Shown piece after piece: positions 1 to 5,750 of a DNA stretch of 9,072 nt. The notes under the pieces were generated by a model. It saw nothing but the letters and a program-made list of their open reading frames with translations. It was not told the DNA's origin and ran no database searches. Positions within the stretch are counted from its first letter, which is position 1. The number at the start of each line of letters is the position of its first letter. The stretch lies in NCBI GenBank assembly GCA_937863195.1, contig CALMET010000065.1, forward strand, positions 1-9,072, given 5' to 3'. The DNA comes from an uncultured bacterium. Lineage in GTDB: Bacteria; Patescibacteria; ABY1; SG8-24; 2-12-FULL-60-25. Both the position numbers and the translations under genes were made by a program.

Positions 1-180
1 GCCGTCTCTTCGTTGATCACGCAGCCAGCTCTCGATGCAAAACGCAAAAATCGCCGTCGTCGCAATAAAAACCGCGAAGACCGTCCTTTCTCGTCAACGC
101 ATTCAGCCCCACCAAGTTCTTCGCAAATACCAGTGAAACACTCAACCATGACACCGGGCAACCGTGTGAAGTTTGATTAA
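1..180 (+). CDS. C-terminal tail of an unidentified basic protein (partial at 5' end)
   Basis: Frame 1 is open from the first base to a TAA at 178-180, giving 59 residues of a protein whose start lies outside the window. The visible part is low in complexity. It has a strongly basic cluster near residues 14-27 (KRKNRRRRNKNRED), then a serine/proline-rich stretch, and ends in PGNRVKFD. Such tails occur at the ends of RNA-binding enzymes such as DEAD-box helicases, poly(A) polymerases and ribonucleases, but no catalytic motif is visible, so no function is assigned. Only four bases separate its stop from the uppP ATG chosen here, so the two are probably cotranscribed. The frame could be fortuitous, but the close abutment with uppP and the lack of any competing gene argue for a real gene end. 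Confidence 0.55.
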   Translation, partial: AVSSLITQPALDAKRKNRRRRNKNREDRPFSSTHSAPPSSSQIPVKHSTMTPGNRVKFD

Positions 181-184
181 GCTT

Positions 185-1006
185 ATGATGATGTTTACGG
201 AGATTCTACAAGGCTTTGTGCTAGGCGCCGTGCAAGGCTTGGCAGAGTTTTTACCTATTTCGTCGAGCGGTCACCTGATTCTTGTCCCAAAACTTTTACG
301 CTGGGAAGATCAGGGCTTGGCTTTTGATGTGATTCTGCATCTTGGCACGCTGATGGCTTTGCTTTGGTGTTTTTGGTCTGAATTAGTTGGTTTGGCAAAA
401 AATGCCTTTGCTCCCGGTTCAGCAAAACCGGTACAAGGACATGCACGTGATTTAATTTTGAAGATCGCTGTAGCGGCTTTACCAGCTTTGGTGCTTGGGT
501 ATTTTTTGAATGACTGGCTCGAATCAACAGCGCGCAATGCCACCTTGATCGCTTTTGATCTGGTTGTTTGGGCAACGGTGCTTTGGTATGCGGACTCGCG
601 CGCCAAGATCGCACCAGAGGCTTCGATACTCACTACGAAAATCAGTTGGAGGCAAGCGCTGTCGGTGGCATTTTCGCAGCCACTCGCATTGCTACCAGGT
701 ACGAGTCGTTCTGGTATTACAATCACCGCCGGACTCTTGTCAGGGATGCCGCGTGCCCTGGCGGCAAAGTTCTCGTTTTTTGTTAGTATTCCGGTGACGG
801 CAGCAGCGGGCGGATATGGCTTATTAAAGCTTATTCTGCACGGGAATATAGACCATCCCCTTAAGCTCGCCGTGGGCTTTGTGACCGCTGCGGCCACAGG
901 CGTTTTCGCCATCCGCTTGCTTTTAAGGTATGTTGTGAAGGATTCTTATGTCCCATTTGTCTTCTATCGCTATGCGCTCGCCCTCGTCGTCCTCTTTGTG
1001 GCTTAG
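185..1006 (+). CDS. uppP: Undecaprenyl-diphosphatase (UppP/BacA family)
   Basis: This integral membrane enzyme hydrolyses undecaprenyl pyrophosphate to the monophosphate, recycling the lipid carrier of peptidoglycan and other envelope polymers; in homologues it can confer bacitracin resistance. Numbering from the ATG at 185 gives 273 residues, the usual family size. The [E/Q]xxxE motif is Q17-E21, followed by the signature FLPISSSGHLIL with His30, and the second signature PGTSRSG lies at 171-177 with Arg175. These correspond to the active-site elements of E. coli UppP. Many hydrophobic helices run throughout, ending in a typical YRYALALVVLFVA helix. ATGs at 185, 188 and 191 are all possible; a TTG at 173 would overlap the upstream stop. 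No clear Shine-Dalgarno decides among them. The last 59 bases overlap the next gene. Confidence 0.95.
   Translation: MMMFTEILQGFVLGAVQGLAEFLPISSSGHLILVPKLLRWEDQGLAFDVILHLGTLMALLWCFWSELVGLAKNAFAPGSAKPVQGHARDLILKIAVAALPALVLGYFLNDWLESTARNATLIAFDLVVWATVLWYADSRAKIAPEASILTTKISWRQALSVAFSQPLALLPGTSRSGITITAGLLSGMPRALAAKFSFFVSIPVTAAAGGYGLLKLILHGNIDHPLKLAVGFVTAAATGVFAIRLLLRYVVKDSYVPFVFYRYALALVVLFVA
937..942 (+). promoter_or_regulatory. Shine-Dalgarno for the L,D-transpeptidase, inside uppP
   Basis: GAAGGA lies five bases before the ATG at 948 and is embedded in uppP codons. It is the reason for choosing 948 over the in-frame ATG at 972, which has no such motif, although 972 would give a shorter and equally good signal peptide. 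Confidence 0.6.
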
Positions 1007-1589
1007 TTTAGCCCTGGTGGCTTTTGCCGGTTTTGCGGTCTTTACTTCGGTACAAGCCGCAACACCTATTGCCGATGCTGACGGCGATGGCATCTCAAAT
1101 ACGGTTGAGTTACGTTTTGGTACCGACGTAAACATCGCCGACACCGATGGAGACGGTTTTACCGATGGTCAAGAAATTTGGGCGGGTTTTTCTCCGACGT
1201 CCACCGAAGCTATTCGACTAGAGAAGACGATCCACGTTGATTTGAGCGAACAAAAGCTTCAACAACGTATGAGTGGCGTGATAATTGCTGAGCACAGAAT
1301 TTCGTCCGGTAAAGCAGGTATGCGTACGCCGACGGGTAATTATAAGGTACTAAACAAACATCCACGCGCGTGGTCGCGTGCATCAAAGCTCTGGATGCCT
1401 TATTGGATGGCTTTCACGACGCGTGGCCATGGACTTCACGAATTACCTGAATGGCCAGGTGGCAAAAAAGAAGGTGAAAACCATCTTGGTATCCCTGTGA
1501 GCCACGGCTGTATTCGTCTTGGTATTGGTGCGGCAAAGCGACTTTACGAATGGTCTGAAATCGGCACGCCGATCGCTATCGTTCAATGA
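948..1589 (+). CDS. Secreted L,D-transpeptidase (YkuD domain) with two calcium-binding repeats
   Basis: The family cross-links peptidoglycan stems (3-3 links) or attaches proteins to the wall, outside the membrane, using an active-site cysteine. The 213-residue product has an N-terminal signal peptide (hydrophobic core about 18-34, likely cleavage after VQA at 37). Two thrombospondin type 3-like / EF-hand-like loops follow: DADGDGISNTVE (43-54) and DTDGDGFTDGQE (65-76). The YkuD domain spans about 94-213, with His161 and His164 in GHGLHE and the catalytic signature SHGCIRLG at 185-192, Cys188 being the nucleophile and Arg190 conserved. The domain runs to the C-terminus and is complete. The 5' end overlaps uppP by 59 bases, and the stop overlaps the start of the following carboxypeptidase (ATGA), implying translational coupling. 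The exact acceptor and donor are not predictable from sequence. Confidence 0.92.
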   Translation: MSHLSSIAMRSPSSSSLWLSLALVAFAGFAVFTSVQAATPIADADGDGISNTVELRFGTDVNIADTDGDGFTDGQEIWAGFSPTSTEAIRLEKTIHVDLSEQKLQQRMSGVIIAEHRISSGKAGMRTPTGNYKVLNKHPRAWSRASKLWMPYWMAFTTRGHGLHELPEWPGGKKEGENHLGIPVSHGCIRLGIGAAKRLYEWSEIGTPIAIVQ

Positions 1590-2701
1590 GTATGATTCGC
1601 ATGAGTACCCGCTTGTCACTTTTTACGGTAGCGCTTGCAAGCGTGGTACTTTTGCCTGGTTCGGCACAGGCCTACCAACCCGTCCCTGATGAATATGCGG
1701 CGGCCATCATTTATGTGCCGTCAACAAATAAAACGCTCTATAGTTTTAAACCAGACAAGCCGCATGTCGCGGCAAGTTTAAGTAAGCTTGTTGCAGGCTT
1801 GGTCTTTTTAGATAAGCGCCCTTCATGGACAACGGGTGTGCGCAGTGTACAGGCTGATGAAGTTGGCGGCGGACGCTTGCGCGTAGAGGTTGGTACACGT
1901 CTCTCAGTACGTGATTGGTTTAATGCCGCCATGGGCGCCAGTGTGAACAATGCCATGAATGTTGTTGCGCGTTCGACAGGGCTCACGCAAAAAGCCTTCG
2001 CACAACAAATGAACACAAAAGCCAAAGCGCTTGGAGCAACGCAGTCGACCTTTTTTGAGCCAACGGGGATGAATGAAAACAATATGACCACGGCGGCCGA
2101 TATGGCAAAAATTGCCAAAGCGGCTTTTCAGTCTGCCGACATCCGTTCTGCGTCAGCGGCAAAAACACATCAATATACCTTGGCAACCTCGGGCGTAAAG
2201 CGCACTTACAATACAACGAATGCTGATCTCGTCGATGATCCAAGTATCTGGATGGTTGGTGCTAAGACGGGTTTTCTCTATGAGTCTATGTATAACCTCG
2301 CTGCTGAAGTTCAGCCTGTTGGCGCGAATGGGGTACGTGATCCAAAAAAAGACGTGATCGTTGTCGTTCTTGGTGCGCCAACAAAACAAGGTTCGTTTAA
2401 TAGCGTTAAACGCATGGCCGCCTGGGCCTGGACGCAAGAAGAGGCGTTCAAAAATCCAAAGCTTCCAGCCGGTAAAAGACTCTCTTTAGGGATGACGGAC
2501 GCCGACGTCTCTCGCGTTCAACGGATTCTCGCCAAAGATAAAACTGTCTATGCCGATGGACGTATCACGGGATACTTCGGCCCCCTCACCCTCGCATCCG
2601 TCAAAAAATTTCAAGAAAAATATGGCATCGCTAAAGCCGGTGTCGCGGGTTACGGCCAAGTCGGTCCAAATACCTGGGCGAAGTTGATTGAGCTTGAATA
2701 G
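1586..2701 (+). CDS. D-alanyl-D-alanine carboxypeptidase (peptidase S11) with C-terminal peptidoglycan-binding domain
   Basis: This serine DD-carboxypeptidase of the DacA/PBP5 type removes the terminal D-Ala of peptidoglycan pentapeptides outside the membrane. The 371-residue product starts with a signal peptide ending in GSAQA (likely cleavage after 29). All three penicillin-binding motifs are present: SxxK as SLSK at 64-67 (Ser64 nucleophile, Lys67), SxN as SVN at 119-121, and KTG at 227-229. Residues about 300-368 form a peptidoglycan_binding_1 domain (DVSRVQRILAKD, TGYFGPLTLASVKKFQ, GQVGPNTWAKL) that would anchor the enzyme to the wall. It replaces the C-terminal beta domain and amphipathic membrane helix of E. 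coli PBP5. The ATG at 1586 overlaps the stop of the L,D-transpeptidase; no separate Shine-Dalgarno is seen, so coupling is likely. In-frame ATGs at 1592 and 1601 are alternatives. Confidence 0.93.
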   Translation: MSMIRMSTRLSLFTVALASVVLLPGSAQAYQPVPDEYAAAIIYVPSTNKTLYSFKPDKPHVAASLSKLVAGLVFLDKRPSWTTGVRSVQADEVGGGRLRVEVGTRLSVRDWFNAAMGASVNNAMNVVARSTGLTQKAFAQQMNTKAKALGATQSTFFEPTGMNENNMTTAADMAKIAKAAFQSADIRSASAAKTHQYTLATSGVKRTYNTTNADLVDDPSIWMVGAKTGFLYESMYNLAAEVQPVGANGVRDPKKDVIVVVLGAPTKQGSFNSVKRMAAWAWTQEEAFKNPKLPAGKRLSLGMTDADVSRVQRILAKDKTVYADGRITGYFGPLTLASVKKFQEKYGIAKAGVAGYGQVGPNTWAKLIELE

Positions 2702-2717
2702 GGGACGGAGCGACTGA

Positions 2718-2746
2718 TTGACAATGTGCTTATATTTTGATACAAA
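2718..2746 (+). promoter_or_regulatory. Predicted sigma-70-type promoter for the rlmN operon
   Basis: A perfect -35 box TTGACA (2718-2723) is followed after 17 bases by TACAAA (2741-2746), which is preceded by TG at 2738-2739 and so makes an extended -10 (TGaTACAAA). It lies in the 59-base gap between the carboxypeptidase stop and the rlmN ATG, the only sizeable internal gap. Transcription would start near 2753, leaving a leader of about eight bases. Spacing and boxes are read directly; activity is inferred. Confidence 0.6.
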
Positions 2747-2760
2747 CAAAGCCATTTTTT

Positions 2761-3864
2761 ATGGACATCCACGCTCTCGAAACGCTTCTCAAAGAGCGCA
2801 AAGAACCTGCCTTTCGCCTCAAGCAGGCTAAACAGGCCTATTTTGTCGAACTCGCCGATAGCTGGGAGGCTGTCACGACCTACAGCAAGCCTCTACGCGA
2901 GGCTTGTGTTGAAGTAGCACCATGGGACACCTTGAAGCCGGTGCGCACCCTTGCAGCCCCTCATGGCGATACCGTGAAGACGCTTTTTGAATGTCACGAT
3001 GGCCAAAAAATCGAAGCGGTTTTAATGCGCCACGAAGATGGTCGAAATACGGTTTGTGTTTCATCACAAGTTGGTTGTGCGATGGCCTGTGCCTTTTGCG
3101 CCACCGGCACCATGGGACTCACACGCAATCTCACGTCGTCTGAAATTTATGAGCAGGTGATGTACTTTGCTCGTTGGTTGAAAAAAGAAGACAAGGGCAA
3201 AAATGTCACCGTCCTTGTTTTGATGGGGATGGGCGAACCGTTTCATAACTACGACAATGTCATGAAAGCATTGCGAGTATTGAATGATCATGAAGGCTTC
3301 AATCTCGGTGCGCGTCACATGAGTATTTCAACCTGTGGCATTGTGCCAGCGATTTTGAAATTGGCTGACGAAGATTTTCAAGTAAACCTCGCGATCTCTA
3401 TTCATGCCGGCACTGATGAAACCCGCAATAAGTTCATGCCGGTAAATACACCGTATAATCTTGAAAAACTTCTCACGGCGGTGCGTACGTATATGGAGAA
3501 GACAAATCGTAAAGTCATGTTCGAATATCTTCTCTTGAAGGGCATTAACGATTCATTCGAAGAGGCTAATGCGCTCGCTGATATTCTTGGTCCAGATTAT
3601 CGCTTGGTACATGTGAACGTGATCAAGTTCCATCCAACTGAATCTTTTGATGCAACGAACAAAGAAAATCGCATCGAGTTCGTGCGTTGGTTACATGATC
3701 GTGGCGTGCCTGCGACGCATCGCGTCACTTTTGGTGAAGATATTGATGCCGCCTGTGGTCAGCTCGCTGTTGAAGAATCAAATGGCGTGACCCATCAAGG
3801 CCTCGAAGCAACACGTATTAATCGGGCAAAAAAGCAGCACAAAGTATTAAGCAAAGAAGCGTAG
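2761..3864 (+). CDS. rlmN: Dual-specificity RNA methyltransferase RlmN
   Basis: This radical SAM enzyme methylates C2 of A2503 in 23S rRNA and of A37 in some tRNAs, in the cytosol. Numbering from the ATG at 2761 gives 367 residues, close to the family norm. The iron-sulfur cluster motif CxxxCxxC is Cys106, Cys110 and Cys113 (GCAMACAFCATGTMG). Cys99 in CVSSQVGC matches the resolving cysteine of E. coli RlmN, and Cys332 in DAACGQL matches the cysteine that carries the methyl group. MGMGEP (155-160), EYLLLKGIND (255-264) and KFHPTE (289-294) are further family blocks. A TTG start at 2737 is possible in frame but falls inside the predicted promoter, so ATG 2761 is preferred. No Shine-Dalgarno precedes it (the bases are a T run), consistent with a near-leaderless message. 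mnmA follows with no gap. Confidence 0.96.
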   Translation: MDIHALETLLKERKEPAFRLKQAKQAYFVELADSWEAVTTYSKPLREACVEVAPWDTLKPVRTLAAPHGDTVKTLFECHDGQKIEAVLMRHEDGRNTVCVSSQVGCAMACAFCATGTMGLTRNLTSSEIYEQVMYFARWLKKEDKGKNVTVLVLMGMGEPFHNYDNVMKALRVLNDHEGFNLGARHMSISTCGIVPAILKLADEDFQVNLAISIHAGTDETRNKFMPVNTPYNLEKLLTAVRTYMEKTNRKVMFEYLLLKGINDSFEEANALADILGPDYRLVHVNVIKFHPTESFDATNKENRIEFVRWLHDRGVPATHRVTFGEDIDAACGQLAVEESNGVTHQGLEATRINRAKKQHKVLSKEA

Positions 3865-5013
3865 ATGTCCCCTATGTTAGAGAACCGTTTGCCGCCTAAA
3901 GGCGCTCGCGTCCTCGTCGGTATGTCCGGCGGGGTGGATTCGAGTGTCTCGGCGGCATTATTGGTCGAACACGGTTGTATTGTTGAAGGGGGTTTTATTA
4001 AGAATTGGTCCGACTCCGTAGATTTGTGGACGGGCGAATGCCAATGGAGAGGGGAGCGTCGTGACGCGATTCGCGTTGCCGCCAAGCTCGGCATCCCATT
4101 ACACACCTTTGATTTTGAAGAGACCTATCGCGAACGTGTCATTAATCGCATGTTCGCCGAATACGCTGACGGCATCACACCAAACCCAGACGTGCTTTGT
4201 AATGAAGAAATTAAATTTGGTTTGTTTTTTGAAAAAGCCAAAGAGCTTGGTTTCGACTATATCGCCACAGGTCACTATGCTCGTTTGAGTGAGGACGCTG
4301 ACGGCGCCGCGCACCTCTTAAAAGGCGCGGACGATAATAAAGACCAAACCTATTTCTTGCATCGTGTTTCGCAAGAGGCCTTAAAGCAATCCGCGTTTCC
4401 GATCGGTCATTTGCAGAAGAGTGAAGTTCGCGATCTCGCGACGAAGTATGCACTTCCAACAGCGCAAAAACCTGATAGCCAGGGGATTTGTTTTGTTGGC
4501 AAAATTGATTTTCATGAGTTCTTGCGCAAAAAAAATGAAGCACACCCTGGTGCTATTGTTGATAAAGATGGCAAAAAACTTGGCGAACATGACGGTCTTG
4601 ATGCTTATACCATCGGCCAACGTCATGGCTTATTTGTGACCAAAGAAAGCAAAAGCTGGTACGTGGCAAAAAAGCGTCTCACTAAAAACGAGCTCATCGT
4701 CGTGAATGATCGTGAAGATCCGCTCATGTACTCCTCCGAAGCCCTCCTCCGCAATGTGCATTGGATTCCATCGCCCTTCTTTCCCAAAGAAGGGGCAGGG
4801 GATGATTCGGCGCGAACGGAGGTAAGCTGTGCCATCCGCTACCGCCAGACACCGATGGCATGCACGATCGAAAAAGAGGGTGAATACTGGCGCTTACGTT
4901 TTGTTGAGCCTGTTTGGGCATTAGCGCCTGGACAGTCCGCCGTGCTTTATGCTGGTGATGAGTGCCTTGGGGGTGGATTCATTGAGGGCTTGCGAGTAGA
5001 CTCTGAGTCATGA
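3865..5013 (+). CDS. mnmA: tRNA-specific 2-thiouridylase MnmA
   Basis: MnmA adenylates and then thiolates U34 of tRNAs for Lys, Glu and Gln, taking persulfide sulfur from a relay that begins with a cysteine desulfurase. The 382-residue product has the PP-loop SGGVDSS at 21-27, the nucleophilic cysteine Cys112 in NPDVLCNEEIKFG, the second catalytic cysteine Cys209 in GICFVG, and family blocks GHYAR (136-140), KDQTYFL (159-165), TIGQRHGL (249-256), IRYRQTP (324-330) and ALAPGQSAVLY (352-362). The ATG directly follows the rlmN TAG; AAAGAAG at 3853-3859 is a weak Shine-Dalgarno. A second ATG lies at 3874. The stop overlaps the next ATG (ATGA at 5010-5013). The IPSPFFPKEGAGDD segment (301-314) looks longer than the matching loop of E. 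coli MnmA and contains a perfect inverted repeat described separately. Confidence 0.96.
   Translation: MSPMLENRLPPKGARVLVGMSGGVDSSVSAALLVEHGCIVEGGFIKNWSDSVDLWTGECQWRGERRDAIRVAAKLGIPLHTFDFEETYRERVINRMFAEYADGITPNPDVLCNEEIKFGLFFEKAKELGFDYIATGHYARLSEDADGAAHLLKGADDNKDQTYFLHRVSQEALKQSAFPIGHLQKSEVRDLATKYALPTAQKPDSQGICFVGKIDFHEFLRKKNEAHPGAIVDKDGKKLGEHDGLDAYTIGQRHGLFVTKESKSWYVAKKRLTKNELIVVNDREDPLMYSSEALLRNVHWIPSPFFPKEGAGDDSARTEVSCAIRYRQTPMACTIEKEGEYWRLRFVEPVWALAPGQSAVLYAGDECLGGGFIEGLRVDSES
4774..4794. repeat. Perfect 9-bp inverted repeat inside mnmA
   Basis: CCCTTCTTT at 4774-4782 and AAAGAAGGG at 4786-4794 are exact reverse complements around a three-base CCC loop. They encode PFFPKEG (304-310) in mnmA. 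The bases just after are G-rich (GCAGGGG). The element lies where the protein seems to carry extra residues relative to E. coli MnmA, so an inserted short palindrome is plausible; a fortuitous repeat cannot be excluded. Confidence 0.6.
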
Positions 5014-5741
5014 GAAGCCGTTCTTGGCGATTTGCGTGGATGGTCGTGGTTTACCTTGTTTGTTTTGCATTGGCCGTATTTGCGCCCACCTTGCACACCC
5101 AAGGCCGCTTCGGACTCACAGAAACGGCGATGGAAGAAGCGACGATCTTTCTCTTTGGTATGGTGGGCTTATGGGTTTTTCTCTCCTATGGCCGTCTGAT
5201 GGAAGAGCAAACAGGAGAAGTAAGCGAAGTCCAGCACAATCACGAAAAAACCAAAAAAGAGCTGATCGAGTCTTATGCGTATATTGGTTCGGTAAATCGC
5301 AAAATCGAATTGCTGAAAAAAGTTTCAAATCAAACCTCGCTCAACTTTATGCGAGGCAAAGGTTGGCCAAAAGATTTATATCAAGCGCTTGTCACCCATG
5401 CGAGTGCGTCGGTTGGTGCAAAGGCGTGTTTGCTACGTATCGTTGATACGGTGGCGCTACGCACTGAGACCGAGCACGCTCATGTCACCGGCAATCAATT
5501 CGTCTTTAAAGTCTCAAATAAAGATCTCCTCGCTGTCCCAGCGCGCGGAGTGAGTCACGCGTTTATTGCAGCTGAAGACGGCAAAGAATTGCTCGTGATC
5601 CCTTCAGAAGGAGGTAATGCATCCAAAGCATTTTTGCTGCTTATTTTGGATGAAAATCAGATTCCTGAAATCGACGTTTCGTTATTGAAGGTTTTTGCTA
5701 ATCAGGCCGAGATGCTGCATCGGCAGCGTGGAGGTGTATAA
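5010..5741 (+). CDS. Two-helix membrane protein with coiled coil and GAF-like domain, function unknown
   Basis: I do not recognise a named family for this 243-residue protein. It has two membrane helices (about 9-26 and 45-60) separated by about 18 residues. A charged, helical, probably coiled-coil stretch follows (about 62-107, including KTKKELIESYAYIGSVNRKI). Residues about 118-240 form an alpha/beta domain ending in LLKVFANQAEML, which resembles the last helix of GAF domains. The order of helices, coiled coil and GAF-like module is that of a small membrane sensor, but there is no kinase, cyclase or receiver domain, so an output would need a partner. With arginines before the first helix and GRLMEEQ after the second, both N-terminus and C-terminal domain are likely cytosolic. 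The ATG overlaps the mnmA stop. The GAF assignment is inference. Confidence 0.8.
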   Translation: MRSRSWRFAWMVVVYLVCFALAVFAPTLHTQGRFGLTETAMEEATIFLFGMVGLWVFLSYGRLMEEQTGEVSEVQHNHEKTKKELIESYAYIGSVNRKIELLKKVSNQTSLNFMRGKGWPKDLYQALVTHASASVGAKACLLRIVDTVALRTETEHAHVTGNQFVFKVSNKDLLAVPARGVSHAFIAAEDGKELLVIPSEGGNASKAFLLLILDENQIPEIDVSLLKVFANQAEMLHRQRGGV

Positions 5742-5750
5742 TCAGATGCT

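Noticed and set aside
310..912. Long reverse-strand open frame inside uppP (and similar ones elsewhere)
   Set aside because: It is the antisense shadow of a clear UppP coding frame, with no recognisable domain or ribosome site.
1362..1373. 12-base perfect palindrome CCACGCGCGTGG in the L,D-transpeptidase gene
   Set aside because: It is short, encodes ordinary domain residues (HPRAW), and has no repeat partner seen in the window.
2737..2760. Upstream TTG start for rlmN at 2737
   Set aside because: It lies within the predicted -10 region, adds residues without family similarity, and has no Shine-Dalgarno.
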